Source of the DNA: Clostridia bacterium
GTDB taxonomy: Bacteria > Bacillota > Clostridia > Oscillospirales > Acutalibacteraceae
DNA: 52,746 nt
Reading direction: 5' to 3'
Assembly: GCA_017428525.1 (NCBI GenBank)
Contig: JAFRQQ010000041.1
Span: forward strand, 1-52,746
Position 1 is the first letter of the stretch, and each line of letters opens with the position of its first letter. The position numbers and the translations under genes are program-made. Below the pieces are notes generated by a model. That model was not told where the DNA came from. It made no database searches and was given only the letters and a program-made list of their open reading frames with translations. This document shows, piece by piece, positions 1-8,782 of the stretch.

Positions 1-1551
1 GTGCTTTCGATCGGCGAACGTGCGTTTATTAGCAGCGGCCTGACGAGCATCACGATCCCGGACAGCGTGACGACGGTCGGCGAGTCTGCGTTCCAAAGTT
101 GTTCCGCCCTGATCCGGGCGAATCTCTCCGGCAGCATGGCACAGATCAAGCCGTATACCTTCAGCAGCTGCACCGCGCTGCAGAGCATCACGATCCCCGC
201 GAGCGTGCAGTCGATCGGCGAGCAAGCGTTCTACGGCTGCACGGCGCTCACGAAGCTGACCGTGCCCGGCAACGTGGCGACGATCGGCGCCTATGCCTTC
301 TACGGCTGCACCGGCATCACGCAGGCGACCCTGCAATCCGGCGTCTCCGCGATCAGCAACAACGCGTTTGAAAATTGCACCGGCATGGTGAAGATCACCG
401 TGCCCGAGAGCACCGTGACCTTCGGCGCCGATATTTTCTCCGGCCGCAACGGCGCGCTGAAGATGTATGGCTACACCGGCTCGCAGGCGGAGGTCTACGC
501 GAATGAAAACGGCATCCCGTTTGTCGCCCTGTCCGGCGAATGCGCGCACGAATGGAGCGCGTGGAGCAACGGCACGCGCACCTGCACAAAATGCGGCGTG
601 ACCGAGACCTGCACCCACAGCTTCGGCGCGTGGAACAACGGCGAGCGCACCTGCGCCGTCTGCGGCATGACCGAGACCTGCACCCACAGCTACGGCGCGT
701 GGAGCAACGGCAAGCGCACCTGCACCGTCTGCGGCATGACCCAGAACTGCGCCCACAGCTACGGCGCGTGGAGCAACGGCAAGCGCACCTGCACCGTCTG
801 CGGCATGACCCAGACCTGCACACACAACTACGGCGCGTGGCAGATCGTGCGCGAAGCAACGCCGGAGCAGGACGGCCTGAAGACCCGCACCTGCAGCATC
901 TGCGGCATGACGGAATCCGCCGCGATCCCCTATGATGCGCCTGCGGGCGGCGACGCCGCGCTGGCGATGGAGGAGGCGACGGTCACCGTCGGCAACACCG
1001 TGCGCATGGAGCTCAAGCTCACGGAAAACCCGGGCGTGAGCTACCTGCGTCTGACCGTGCGCACCGGCAGCGGCGTGACGCTCACCTCCGTGGAGAACGG
1101 CACGATCATCCGGGATCTGGATCAGGGCGTCAATCTGGTCTGGAGCGCGGATGCGGATGCGACGGCGACCGGCGTGCTGGCCACGCTCGTGCTGACCGTT
1201 GCGGAAGATGCGCCGGTCGGCGACAGCACGGTCGAGGTGATCGTCCGCGAGTGCTACAACGCGGACGGTGAGGACGTGACGATCGCCGTGACAAACGGCA
1301 CGCTGCATATCATCGACTACATCTTCGGCGACGCAAACGGCGACGGCGTCATCAACGGCAAGGACGTCCTGCTGCTGCGGAAATATCTGGCAAATTACAA
1401 CGATGACACGCAGACCTCGACCGTATCTGTCTATAACGGCGCGGACGCCAACAACGACGGCGTCGTGAACGGCAAGGATCTGCTGCTCCTGCGCAGATAT
1501 ATGGCCAATTATGATGATGAAACCGGGACATCCACGGTGATCCTGGGCTGA
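1..1551 (+). CDS. Secreted modular protein: LRR, Cys/His/Trp repeats, cohesin-like domain, dockerin (5' partial)
   Basis: The reading frame is open at the left edge, so the true start and any signal peptide are probably missing. Residues about 1-170 are BspA-type leucine-rich repeats (repeating AFYGCTAL / ITIPxSV pattern). Residues 181-310 are five tandem units of about 23 residues, each with C-x-H, a Trp-containing middle and a C-x2-C-G. Residues about 320-440 form a cohesin-like beta domain, close to the one in the next gene. Residues about 443-516 are a type I dockerin with two calcium loops (DANGDGVINGKD and ADANNDGVVNGKD) and paired LLLRKYLANY-like helices. Dockerins bind cohesins, so the protein is probably part of an extracellular assembly; its ligand is unknown. 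The next gene follows after 16 bp and is probably co-transcribed. Confidence 0.85.
   Translation: MLSIGERAFISSGLTSITIPDSVTTVGESAFQSCSALIRANLSGSMAQIKPYTFSSCTALQSITIPASVQSIGEQAFYGCTALTKLTVPGNVATIGAYAFYGCTGITQATLQSGVSAISNNAFENCTGMVKITVPESTVTFGADIFSGRNGALKMYGYTGSQAEVYANENGIPFVALSGECAHEWSAWSNGTRTCTKCGVTETCTHSFGAWNNGERTCAVCGMTETCTHSYGAWSNGKRTCTVCGMTQNCAHSYGAWSNGKRTCTVCGMTQTCTHNYGAWQIVREATPEQDGLKTRTCSICGMTESAAIPYDAPAGGDAALAMEEATVTVGNTVRMELKLTENPGVSYLRLTVRTGSGVTLTSVENGTIIRDLDQGVNLVWSADADATATGVLATLVLTVAEDAPVGDSTVEVIVRECYNADGEDVTIAVTNGTLHIIDYIFGDANGDGVINGKDVLLLRKYLANYNDDTQTSTVSVYNGADANNDGVVNGKDLLLLRRYMANYDDETGTSTVILG
541..930 (+). repeat. Five tandem 69-bp coding repeats (Cys/His/Trp units)
   Basis: Units begin at 541, 610, 679, 748 and 817. 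The first four are exactly 69 bp (23 codons), and units 3 and 4 are nearly identical. The fifth has an insertion in the middle. Each encodes C-T/A-H, GAW and TCxxCGMT. The near-identity at DNA level suggests recent duplication or conversion inside the gene. Confidence 0.9.
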
Positions 1552-1567
1552 TAAGGGAGGCAAAACC

Positions 1568-2800
1568 ATGAAAAAACTGATTGCCTGTCTGCTCTCCGCT
1601 TTGCTTCTGAGCTTTATGGCGCTGCCGATTTTCGCCGCCGCGGCGAACGCGGCCGTGACCGTGGAGAGCAAAACTGCGTCGGCAGGAAAAACGGTTGATC
1701 TGAAGCTGAATCTCAGCGGGAATCCCGGCATCGCTTATCTGCGTCTGACCGTAGAAGCTGCGGAACAGCTGACGCTGACCGGCGTGACCAACGGCTCCGT
1801 GATCAAGGACCTTGACCAGGGCGTGAATCTGGTTTGGAGCGCAGATAACAACAGCACGGCGAACGGCACGCTCGCGACGCTGACATTTTCCGTGGCGGCG
1901 AACGCATCACCCGGGGATTATTCGGTTTCCGTTAAGATACGTGAATGCTACAATGAGAATCTCGGCGATGTTTCGGTGTCCGCTGTCAGCGGAAAGATTA
2001 CCGTAGAGGCAGCCACCCCCGAAAAGATATTGACCGGTATCAGCGTTGCAACGCTTCCGACAAAAACAGTGTATACCGTGGGCGAAGCGCTGAATCCTGC
2101 CGGCCTGACGCTGACGGCAAGCTACAGCACCGGAGAAACAGAAACCGTGACGTCGGGCTTCACCTGTGCGCCGACTGCGCTGACTGCGGTCGGAACACAG
2201 ACCGTGACCGTGACTTATCAAGGCAAGACGGCGACGTTCGCCGTGACTGTACAGGCGGCCGTCGAAAAAACGCTGACCGGCATTGCCGTGAAGACGCTTC
2301 CGCGAAAAATGACCTATACGGTCGGCGAAACGCTGGATCCGACCGGACTGGTGATTACAGCAAGCTATAATACCGGCGAAACCGAGGATCTGACGACAGG
2401 CTTTTCCTGCAGTCCGACGCAGCTTTCGGCAGTCGGTCCGCAGACGATCACGGTCAGCTATCAGCGGAGAACGACAACCTTCGTTGTCACGGTTGCCGCA
2501 GCCCCGGAACAGGTGCTGACGCTGCCGGCGACCTATACCATGAATTACAAGGACGACCCGACGCTCAAGCCGACGGGTGTGGAGCAGGGGACCAAGCTGC
2601 GTTGGCGTTCCTCTGATGAGAGCGTGGTTTCCGTGGACGGAAACGGGAAACTGACGACGCACAAGAAGGGAACGGCAACTATCACCTGTGAAACCGAAGA
2701 CGGCAGCCAGAGCGCAGAATGCAAGGTGACGGTCAACTATACTGTTTTGCAGATTATCATTATCTATGTGCTGTTCGGGTTCATCTGGTATTTGAAATGA
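1568..2800 (+). CDS. Secreted protein with cohesin-like domain and Ig-like domains, C-terminal hydrophobic anchor
   Basis: The 410-residue product has a clear signal peptide (KK, a hydrophobic run, cleavage near ANAA at about residue 27). Residues about 29-150 are a cohesin-like domain that shares long blocks with the one in the upstream dockerin protein (both contain DLDQGVNLVWSAD). Residues about 155-230 and 234-313 are two bacterial Ig-like domains of the type with a TGFxCxPTxL motif. Residues about 319-393 resemble a group 2 Ig-like (Big_2) domain with the RWRSSDESVVSVD motif. The last 17 residues are hydrophobic and end in WYLK, which would suit a membrane anchor. There is no dockerin. 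It sits 16 bp behind the previous gene with an AGGGAGG ribosome site. A scaffold or surface display role is inferred from the domains only. Confidence 0.85.
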   Translation: MKKLIACLLSALLLSFMALPIFAAAANAAVTVESKTASAGKTVDLKLNLSGNPGIAYLRLTVEAAEQLTLTGVTNGSVIKDLDQGVNLVWSADNNSTANGTLATLTFSVAANASPGDYSVSVKIRECYNENLGDVSVSAVSGKITVEAATPEKILTGISVATLPTKTVYTVGEALNPAGLTLTASYSTGETETVTSGFTCAPTALTAVGTQTVTVTYQGKTATFAVTVQAAVEKTLTGIAVKTLPRKMTYTVGETLDPTGLVITASYNTGETEDLTTGFSCSPTQLSAVGPQTITVSYQRRTTTFVVTVAAAPEQVLTLPATYTMNYKDDPTLKPTGVEQGTKLRWRSSDESVVSVDGNGKLTTHKKGTATITCETEDGSQSAECKVTVNYTVLQIIIIYVLFGFIWYLK

Positions 2801-2828
2801 AGGCGTAAGAACAAGCGATAAATAACAA

Positions 2829-2860
2829 GCCGCCCGCGAGGCTATGGCCTCGCGGGCGGC
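2829..2860. terminator. Bidirectional intrinsic terminator
   Basis: A perfect 14-bp GC-rich stem with a TATG loop lies between two convergent genes. On the + strand it is followed by GGTTGCGTTTGTT and on the - strand by TTGTTATTTATC, so it can serve both transcripts. Confidence 0.8.
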
Positions 2861-2885
2861 GGTTGCGTTTGTTGCGGCGGCGGGG

Positions 2886-3191
2886 TCAGACCCGTTCGCC
2901 CTTGAGGGGGACCTTCCCGATGAAGGGCACCTTGACATAGCCCTCCACGCGGTCGCCGGCAAAGGTGGCGACCAGCGTCAGGTCGGCGTGGGGGACCAGG
3001 GCGGTGCTGATGACGGCCTTGACCGTATCGTCCGTTTCCTTCAGCTCCTTGACCGTGATCTGCGGCGTTTCCATCGCCGGCTGCAGGATCCGCAGGCCGT
3101 ATTGCCCCGCATTGTCAAAAACTTCAAGGCGTACCTCGCCCGTGAAGATCATGGTTTTCAAATCAAATTTCCAGGTGCCCAGACCGATCAT
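2886..3191 (-). CDS. Small hypothetical protein (101 aa)
   Basis: I do not recognise this family. The product is 101 residues, without signal peptide or membrane segment, and looks beta-rich, with alternating hydrophobic residues and short turns. It contains no cysteine and no obvious catalytic motif. Support for it being real: a good ribosome site (GGAAAGGAGC) just before the ATG, a consensus promoter upstream at 3224-3252, a terminator downstream, and codon use like its neighbours. It is transcribed alone, convergent with the cohesin-like gene and divergent from the S10 operon. Function unknown. Confidence 0.7.
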   Translation of the reverse strand: MIGLGTWKFDLKTMIFTGEVRLEVFDNAGQYGLRILQPAMETPQITVKELKETDDTVKAVISTALVPHADLTLVATFAGDRVEGYVKVPFIGKVPLKGERV

Positions 3192-3223
3192 CGCATTGCG
3201 CTCCTTTCCGATTGTTCCATTTT

Positions 3224-3252
3224 ATCATAACGGACCGCGGCTCAAAAATCAA
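3224..3252 (-). promoter_or_regulatory. Sigma-70-type promoter for the 101-aa gene
   Basis: On the - strand the sequence reads TTGATT, a 17-nt spacer, then TATGAT, about 30 bp before the start codon. Confidence 0.7.
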
Positions 3253-3431
3253 TATCTGCGACGAAAAAATTTTCTCACCACAGGATATCGTATGTGCGCC
3301 CTTCTTTATTTATACATTTTATATATGTCCGTTTTCGCGGGGACTTGCGTGCCGGCGTCCGGCGGGCGAAGGCCCTTGATACGTCTGCGATTGCGGCTTT
3401 GAAAAAAATCAAAAAAACTTGAAAAAAGTGC

Positions 3432-3460
3432 TTGACATTCCGTCGGGTTTATGATAGACT
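3432..3460 (+). promoter_or_regulatory. Promoter of the S10-spc-alpha cluster
   Basis: TTGACA (3432-3437), a 17-nt spacer and TAGACT (3455-3460), preceded by TGA to give an extended -10 element. Transcription should start near 3467, leaving a leader of about 320 nt before rpsJ. The 3192-3430 stretch upstream of it holds no gene that I can support. Confidence 0.75.
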
Positions 3461-3466
3461 CTACTA

Positions 3467-3784
3467 GTCTGGATTGGTGGAGAAGGGGTTATTATGCCCT
3501 TTTGCCCGCCGAATCCCGAATGATATGCGTTGATGCGGGAGGTGGCTGCCCTCTGAGGCAGGGAATTTCCGCGGAGTATGTCCGATTTCAAACCGGGCGG
3601 TCTGTATCCGATCAGCCGTGACGTCGTTTCCCGCGCGCACGACGGCGGATATCTTGTGCAGTCAAGCGAGAGCTTACCCGGAAATGTTTTCCGGTTTTTG
3701 AATCGGACGGGTTGAAACACCCGGGTCAGTTTTCAAGAATTTGCACGAAACCAAGCGCCCACAACATTTTAAGGAGGCGTTCCA
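3467..3784 (+). promoter_or_regulatory. S10 operon leader with a terminator and competing antiterminator pairing
   Basis: This untranslated leader ends in a hairpin at 3678-3694 (7-bp stem CCGGAAA/TTTCCGG, 3-nt loop) followed directly by TTTTTG, which looks like an intrinsic terminator about 85 nt before rpsJ. The segment 3581-3596 can instead pair with 3691-3707, roughly 14 bp with one bulge and one mismatch. That pairing would use up the 3' arm of the terminator and its U-tract. Further small hairpins lie upstream, such as CGTCG/CGACG around 3622-3645. The design fits attenuation. Ribosomal protein feedback (L4 acts on S10 leaders in Escherichia coli) is an inference only. Confidence 0.6.
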
Positions 3785-4096
3785 ATGGCAGTTAAGGGAA
3801 AAATCAGAATCAGACTCAAGGGTTACGATCACAGCCTTGTTGACAAGGCGGCGGAAAAGATCGTCGAAACCGCGAAGCGCACCGGCGCGCAGGTCTCCGG
3901 CCCCGTGCCCCTGCCGACCGAGAAAGAGATCGTGACCATCCTGCGCGCTGTGCATAAGTATAAGGACAGCCGCGAGCAGTTTGAGCAGAGAACACACAAA
4001 CGGCTGATCGACATCATCAGACCTTCCGCGAAGACCGTGGAAGCGCTGACGAGTCTGGAGCTTCCCGCCGGCGTCGAGATCGAGATCAAGCTCTGA
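3785..4096 (+). CDS. rpsJ: 30S ribosomal protein S10
   Basis: The 103-residue product matches S10 throughout: an [10 protein letters not shown] start, the GPVPLPTEK loop that reaches into the 30S head, and [16 protein letters not shown]10 is an assembly protein of the 30S head and also the NusE partner of NusB in antitermination. It opens the S10 operon as in most bacteria. The ATG has an AAGGAGG site 7-8 nt upstream. Its leader carries a putative attenuator. Full length and ordinary in all respects. Confidence 0.98.
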   Translation: MAVKGKIRIRLKGYDHSLVDKAAEKIVETAKRTGAQVSGPVPLPTEKEIVTILRAVHKYKDSREQFEQRTHKRLIDIIRPSAKTVEALTSLELPAGVEIEIKL

Positions 4097-4161
4097 TCCG
4101 CAGACCGGCAGGTCAAGTTGGCCAAACGGTCAACCAATAACCTTAAAGGAGGAAAAACAAA

Positions 4162-4803
4162 ATGCAAAAGGCAATCATCGGCAAGAAGATCGGCATGACG
4201 CAGATCTTCGATGCGAAGGGTCATGTGATCCCCGTCACCGTCGTGCAGGCAGGTCCCTGCAACGTCGTGACCAAAAAGACCGCTGAAAACGACGGCTACG
4301 AGGCTGTTCAGCTCGGCTTCGGCGATATCAAGGTGCAGCGCGTCAACAAGCCCATGATGGGGCACTTCAAGAAGAACGACGTCGCCCCCAAGAAGACGCT
4401 CAAAGAGTTCCGCTTCGACGACATCGACAGCGTGAACGTGGGCGATACCATTAAAGCGGACATCTTCGCCGTCGGCGAAAAGGTGGACGTGGTCGGCACG
4501 AGCAAGGGCAAGGGCACTGCCGGTTCCATCAAGCGCTGGAACTTCTCCAGACTGAAGGAATCCCACGGTACCGGTCCCGTTGCGCGCCACGCCGGCTCCC
4601 TGGGCGCCTGCTCGGATCCTTCCCGCGTTTACAAGGGAAAGAAGCTGGCCGGTCATCTCGGCTGCGAGCGCGTGACCATTCAGAATCTTGAAATCGCGAA
4701 GGTTGACGCAGAAAACGATCTGCTCGCCATCAAGGGCGCCATCCCCGGCCCCAAGGGCGGCATCGTCGTGATCCGCGACACCGTCAAGAAAGCGAATGCA
4801 TAA
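4162..4803 (+). CDS. rplC: 50S ribosomal protein L3
   Basis: The 213-residue product is a standard L3: the [10 protein letters not shown] start, the central extension with [22 protein letters not shown] that reaches the peptidyl transferase centre, and [19 protein letters not shown]3 binds 23S rRNA early in 50S assembly. It sits 65 bp behind rpsJ with an AAAGGAGG ribosome site and 19 bp before rplD, in the standard operon order. No oddity seen. Confidence 0.98.
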   Translation: MQKAIIGKKIGMTQIFDAKGHVIPVTVVQAGPCNVVTKKTAENDGYEAVQLGFGDIKVQRVNKPMMGHFKKNDVAPKKTLKEFRFDDIDSVNVGDTIKADIFAVGEKVDVVGTSKGKGTAGSIKRWNFSRLKESHGTGPVARHAGSLGACSDPSRVYKGKKLAGHLGCERVTIQNLEIAKVDAENDLLAIKGAIPGPKGGIVVIRDTVKKANA

Positions 4804-4822
4804 GGGAAAGGAGTAGAAGAGA

Positions 4823-5446
4823 ATGCCTCAGGTATCAGTTTTCAATCAGGCCGGCAGCAAGGTCTCCGAGATCGCGCTGGCTGACAGCATTTTCGGCATT
4901 GCGCCCAGCATCCCCGCGATGCATCTTTGCGTCGTGGCGTATCTCGCGAATCAGCGTCAGGGCACCCAGTCTACTCTGACCAGATCCGAAGTCAGCGGCG
5001 GCGGCAAGAAGCCCTGGAGACAGAAGGGCACCGGCCGCGCCAGACAGGGCTCGACCAGAGCGCCGCAGTGGTATCACGGCGGCATCGCCCACGGCCCCAA
5101 GCCCCGCACCTATCATAAGGACATCAACAAGAAGGTCAGAAGACTTGCGATGAAATCCGCGCTCTCCGCGAAGGTTGCGGATGAAGAGCTGATCGTGCTC
5201 GAGGATCTCAAGCTGGATGCGATCAAGACCAAGGAAATCGTCAAGGTCATCGACGCGCTTGAGACCGGCAAGAAGGTGCTCATCGTTCTGCCCGAGAAGG
5301 ACGACATCATCTATCGCTCCGCGCGCAACATCGCCGGCGTCAAGACTACCCTTGTCGGCACACTGAATGTTTATGACATCCTCAACTGCGACACCGTCGT
5401 GGTGCTCAAGGATGCCGTGAGCAAGATCGAGGAGGTTTACGCATGA
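4823..5446 (+). CDS. rplD: 50S ribosomal protein L4
   Basis: The 207-residue product has the L4 hallmark loop [19 protein letters not shown], which lines the exit tunnel, and the C-terminal Rossmann-like part with VLIVLPEKD and [14 protein letters not shown]. In Escherichia coli L4 also represses its own operon through the leader, which makes it the first candidate regulator for the leader here, though this is inferred. The last 4 bp overlap the rplW start (ATGA), so the two genes are probably translationally coupled. Confidence 0.98.
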   Translation: MPQVSVFNQAGSKVSEIALADSIFGIAPSIPAMHLCVVAYLANQRQGTQSTLTRSEVSGGGKKPWRQKGTGRARQGSTRAPQWYHGGIAHGPKPRTYHKDINKKVRRLAMKSALSAKVADEELIVLEDLKLDAIKTKEIVKVIDALETGKKVLIVLPEKDDIIYRSARNIAGVKTTLVGTLNVYDILNCDTVVVLKDAVSKIEEVYA

Positions 5447-5739
5447 GCAAACTTGCACAGGACATCATCCTCCGCCCCGTGATCACGGAGAACAGCATGG
5501 ACGGCATTGCCGACCGCAAATACACCTTTGAAGTTGCGAAGGATGCCAACAAGATCGAGATCGCCAAGGCGGTCGAAAAGCTCTTTGATGTGAAGGTTGC
5601 CAAGGTCAACACGATCAACAATAAGGGCAAGCTGAGAAGATACGGCCGGTTCGAGGGCTACACCCCCGCCCGCAAGAAGGCGATCGTGACCCTGACCGAG
5701 GATTCCAAGACCATCGAATTCTTCGACGGCATGATGTAA
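5443..5739 (+). CDS. rplW: 50S ribosomal protein L23
   Basis: The 98-residue product carries the L23 motifs: [11 protein letters not shown], the [12 protein letters not shown] strand, and [22 protein letters not shown]23 sits at the exit of the ribosomal tunnel and docks trigger factor and SRP. Its ATG overlaps the rplD stop by 4 bp and uses a GAGGAGG site inside rplD. The following 93-bp gap contains a perfect 8-bp hairpin (5746-5764) without a T-tract. Confidence 0.97.
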   Translation: MSKLAQDIILRPVITENSMDGIADRKYTFEVAKDANKIEIAKAVEKLFDVKVAKVNTINNKGKLRRYGRFEGYTPARKKAIVTLTEDSKTIEFFDGMM

Positions 5740-5832
5740 TCAACCGCGGCTGCCCGGCAGCCGCTCAACCCGGCGGTAACGTATGGAGCTCGACATGGCT
5801 CCGCAAAGCCGCTGTAAGGAGAGTGTGATAAA

Positions 5833-6666
5833 ATGTCAATCAAGGTTTATAAACCGACCGGCAACGCGCGCCGCAATATGTCGGTCACCAGCTACGCCGA
5901 GCTTTCCAAGGTCGCGCCCGAGAGAAGCCTGCTGGCTCCTCACAAGAAGAACAGCGGACGCAACAGCTACGGCAGAATCACCGTTCGCCATCGCGGCGGC
6001 GGTCAGCGCACCAAGTACCGCATCATCGATTTCAAGAGAGATAAGTTCGACGTGCCCGCCACCGTGCAGACCGTTGAATATGATCCCAACCGTTCCGCGT
6101 TCATCGCGCTCCTTCAGTATGAAGACGGCGAGAAGCGCTACATCCTCCAGCCCGCAGGGCTGAAGGTGGGCGACACGGTCATCGCAGGCCCCGGCGCCGA
6201 CATCAAGCCCGGCAACGCCCTGCCCCTGACCAACATCCCCGTCGGTACGGTCATCCACAATGTGGAGCTGTATCCCGGCCGCGGCGGCCAGCTTGCGAGA
6301 GCAGCCGGCAACTCCGCGCAGCTGATGGCGAAGGAAGGCGTTTACGCGCTGCTTCGTCTCCCCTCGGGTGAGCTTCGCAACGTGCCCGCCGGCTGCATGG
6401 CCACGATCGGCCAGGTCGGCAACCTCGACCACGAGAACGTCAAGATCGGCAAGGCCGGCCGCAAACGCCACATGGGTTGGAGACCCACCGTGCGCGGCTC
6501 CGTCATGAACCCGTGTGACCATCCGCACGGCGGCGGCGAAGGCAAGTCTCCGATCGGCCGTCCCGGCCCTGTGACGCCTTGGGGCAAGCCTGCACTCGGT
6601 TACAAGACCAGAAAGAACAAGAAGGCTTCCGACAAGATGATCGTCAAGCGCCGCAACGACAAGTAA
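5833..6666 (+). CDS. rplB: 50S ribosomal protein L2
   Basis: The 277-residue product is a full-length L2 with the RNA-binding fold, the [16 protein letters not shown] region and the C-terminal loop [22 protein letters not shown], whose histidine lies near the peptidyl transferase centre. L2 is needed for joining of the two subunits. The ribosome site is AAGGAGAG. rpsS follows after 18 bp. Nothing unusual. Confidence 0.98.
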   Translation: MSIKVYKPTGNARRNMSVTSYAELSKVAPERSLLAPHKKNSGRNSYGRITVRHRGGGQRTKYRIIDFKRDKFDVPATVQTVEYDPNRSAFIALLQYEDGEKRYILQPAGLKVGDTVIAGPGADIKPGNALPLTNIPVGTVIHNVELYPGRGGQLARAAGNSAQLMAKEGVYALLRLPSGELRNVPAGCMATIGQVGNLDHENVKIGKAGRKRHMGWRPTVRGSVMNPCDHPHGGGEGKSPIGRPGPVTPWGKPALGYKTRKNKKASDKMIVKRRNDK

Positions 6667-6684
6667 GGAAAGGAGCAGAGAATA

Positions 6685-6966
6685 ATGGGCAGAAGCGTTA
6701 AAAAAGGACCTTTTGTGCAGGAGAAGCTGCTCGAAAGAGTTCAGAAAATGAACGAGACCGGTGAGAAGCAGATCCTGAAGACCTGGAGCCGCGCCTCCAC
6801 GATCTTCCCCGATTTCGTCGGTCATACCTTTGCCGTGCACGACGGTCGCAAGCATGTTCCCGTTTATGTGACGGAGGATATGGTCGGTCACAAGCTCGGC
6901 GAGTTCGCGCCTACGCGCACCTTCCGCGGTCACGCAGGCTCGAAAACATCCAATAACGGTAAATAA
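6685..6966 (+). CDS. rpsS: 30S ribosomal protein S19
   Basis: The 93-residue product has the S19 core: [32 protein letters not shown] and [16 protein letters not shown]19 contacts the A-site finger of the large subunit from the 30S head, together with S13. Standard position between rplB and rplV, with an AAAGGAG ribosome site. Ordinary length. Confidence 0.98.
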   Translation: MGRSVKKGPFVQEKLLERVQKMNETGEKQILKTWSRASTIFPDFVGHTFAVHDGRKHVPVYVTEDMVGHKLGEFAPTRTFRGHAGSKTSNNGK

Positions 6967-6989
6967 GGTCGAAAGGAGTGTATGATAAC

Positions 6990-7337
6990 ATGTCAGAAGT
7001 GGCAACTGCAACCGCAAAGGCGACTTACATCCGTATCGCGCCGCGCAAGGTTCAGATCGTGCTCGACCTGATCCGCAATCAGCCGGTTGACAAAGCAATG
7101 GCAATCCTCAAGTACACGCCTAAGGCCGCGTGTGAACCCTTGATGAAGCTTTTGAAATCCGCTATCGCCAACGCGGAGAACAATCATAACATGGACGTGG
7201 AGCGTCTCTATATTGCGGAGTGCACCGTCGGCCAGGGGCCGACCCTCAAGCGCATGCGTCCCCGCGCGCAGGGCAGAGGCTTCCGCATCAACAAGAAAAC
7301 GTCTCACATCACCCTTGTGCTCAAGGAAGCGGAATAA
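6990..7337 (+). CDS. rplV: 50S ribosomal protein L22
   Basis: The 115-residue product matches L22: [19 protein letters not shown] near the start and the tunnel-loop region [19 protein letters not shown] start at the ATG at 6990, which has a GAAAGGAG site 11 nt upstream and gives the usual N-terminus. An in-frame GTG at 6978 lies inside that ribosome site and is unlikely to be used. The extended loop, where macrolide resistance changes occur in other species, looks complete. Confidence 0.96.
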   Translation: MSEVATATAKATYIRIAPRKVQIVLDLIRNQPVDKAMAILKYTPKAACEPLMKLLKSAIANAENNHNMDVERLYIAECTVGQGPTLKRMRPRAQGRGFRINKKTSHITLVLKEAE

Positions 7338-7356
7338 GTAAGGAGGAGGTAACACA

Positions 7357-8133
7357 ATGGGACAGAAAATTAATCCGACCGGTCTGAGAATCGGCGTTAT
7401 TAAGCCCTGGGAATCCCGCTGGTACGCGGATCCCAACAAGTTCGGCGACCTGCTCGTTGAGGACTACAAGCTCCGTGAATACCTTCTCGAGAAGCTTGCT
7501 CCCGCAGGCGTGCCGAAGGTTGAAATCGAGCGTGACGCAAAGCGCGTTTACGTCAACATCCACTGCGCGAAGCCCGGCATGGTCATCGGCCGTCAGGGCG
7601 CTGAGATCGAGAAGCTCAAGAAGATCATCGAGAAGAAGGTCGGCGGCAAGGAAGTGTCGCTGAACATCGTCGAGATCAAGTCTCCCGATCTGAATGCACA
7701 GCTTGTCGCTGAAAACATCGCGGCGCAGCTCGAGCGCAGAATCTCCTACCGCCGCGCGCTCAAGCAGGCCATCGGCCGCGCGATGAAGCTCGGCGCGAAG
7801 GGCATCAAGACCCAGGTTTCCGGCCGTCTCGGCGGTGCTGAAATCGCCAGAACCGAAACCTATCACGAGGGCACCATCCCCCTGCAGACCATCCGTGCCG
7901 ACATCGACTACGGCTTCACCGAGGCGAAGACCACCTACGGCCGCATCGGCGTGAAGGTCTGGCTGTACAGAGGCGAGATGCTCCACGAGAGCCGCAACAC
8001 CGAGCGCCGTCCGCGCAGACGCAGAGAGAACGGCGAAGGCGGCGAGCGCAGAGAGCGCAGAGACAACAGAGACCGCAGAGACAACAGAGATCGCAGAGAT
8101 AACAGAGATCGCAGAGAAGGAGGTCGCCAGTAA
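7357..8133 (+). CDS. rpsC: 30S ribosomal protein S3 with an Arg/Asp-rich C-terminal tail
   Basis: The body is a normal S3: [15 protein letters not shown], the KH domain with [13 protein letters not shown], and the C-terminal domain ending near WLYRGEML. S3 lines the mRNA entry tunnel with S4 and S5 and has helicase activity. At 258 residues it is about 35-40 residues longer than the usual Firmicutes protein. The extra length is a low-complexity tail of RDNRDRR repeats. The final A of its stop codon is the first base of the rplP start (TAATG), so the pair is probably coupled. Confidence 0.97.
   Translation: MGQKINPTGLRIGVIKPWESRWYADPNKFGDLLVEDYKLREYLLEKLAPAGVPKVEIERDAKRVYVNIHCAKPGMVIGRQGAEIEKLKKIIEKKVGGKEVSLNIVEIKSPDLNAQLVAENIAAQLERRISYRRALKQAIGRAMKLGAKGIKTQVSGRLGGAEIARTETYHEGTIPLQTIRADIDYGFTEAKTTYGRIGVKVWLYRGEMLHESRNTERRPRRRRENGEGGERRERRDNRDRRDNRDRRDNRDRREGGRQ
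8040..8127 (+). repeat. Tandem 18-bp repeats encoding the S3 tail
   Basis: Purine-rich repeats of about 18 bp (forms of GACAACAGAGACCGCAGA) encode the RDNRDR units at the end of S3. The ribosome site for rplP (AGAAGGAGG) lies at the very end of this tract. Confidence 0.8.
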
Positions 8134-8561
8134 TGCTTTTACCCAAGCGCGTGAAACACCGCAGAGTGCAAAGAGGCAGACTGAAGGGCAAGGCAACCAG
8201 AGGCAATAAGGTCGCTTACGGCGATTACGGTCTTGTGGCCCTTGAGCCCGCGTGGATCACCTCCAATCAGATCGAGGCGGCCCGTGTCGCTATGACGAGA
8301 TACATCAAGCGCGGCGGCCAGGTCTGGATCGATATTTTCCCCGACAAGCCCATCACGGAGAAGCCGGCCGAGACCCGCATGGGTTCCGGTAAAGGTTCGC
8401 CCGAATACTGGGTTGCAGTCGTGAAGCCCGGCAGAGTCCTGTTCGAGATCGCGGGCGTTGACCGTGCGCTTGCAGCGGAGGCCATGCGTCTTGCCGCCAA
8501 CAAGCTGCCGATCAAGTGCAAATTTGTGACTAAAGAAGAATTGGGTGGTGAGCAAGAATGA
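8133..8561 (+). CDS. rplP: 50S ribosomal protein L16
   Basis: The 142-residue product has the L16 signature: [36 protein letters not shown] and [20 protein letters not shown]16 organises the A-site side of the 50S and contacts aminoacyl-tRNA. The start is fused to the rpsC stop (TAATG) and the stop overlaps the rpmC start by 4 bp. Ordinary length. Confidence 0.98.
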   Translation: MLLPKRVKHRRVQRGRLKGKATRGNKVAYGDYGLVALEPAWITSNQIEAARVAMTRYIKRGGQVWIDIFPDKPITEKPAETRMGSGKGSPEYWVAVVKPGRVLFEIAGVDRALAAEAMRLAANKLPIKCKFVTKEELGGEQE

Positions 8562-8761
8562 AAGCCAGTGAAATCAGAAAACTTTCCGCCGGCGAGCTGG
8601 ATGCGAAGCTCCTTGAGCTGAAGGATGAGCTGTTCAAGCTGCGCTTCCAGCAAGCGGTGAATCAGCTCGACAACCCGATGCGAATCAGCGCCGTCAAGAA
8701 GGATATCGCTCGCATCAAGACCGTTCAGAGAGATATCGAGCTGCACGGCTCGAACTCGTAA
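8558..8761 (+). CDS. rpmC: 50S ribosomal protein L29
   Basis: The 67-residue helical product is a typical L29 ([49 protein letters not shown]). L29 lies near the tunnel exit next to L23 and helps dock nascent-chain factors. The ATG overlaps the rplP stop and has a weak GGTGGTGAG site, as expected for a coupled gene. Confidence 0.97.
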   Translation: MKASEIRKLSAGELDAKLLELKDELFKLRFQQAVNQLDNPMRISAVKKDIARIKTVQRDIELHGSNS

Positions 8762-8782
8762 CGAAAGGGAGGTTAGGATTCA

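Noticed and set aside
541..930. 69-bp tandem repeats as a CRISPR array
   Set aside because: They are in-frame coding repeats with no spacers and protein-level conservation.
3409..3720. Short open frame (about 100 codons) on the - strand in the S10 leader
   Set aside because: It lies over the promoter and attenuator, lacks a ribosome site and has no recognisable similarity.
8040..8127. Tandem repeats as a CRISPR array
   Set aside because: The repeats are in frame at the end of rpsC, contiguous and without unique spacers.
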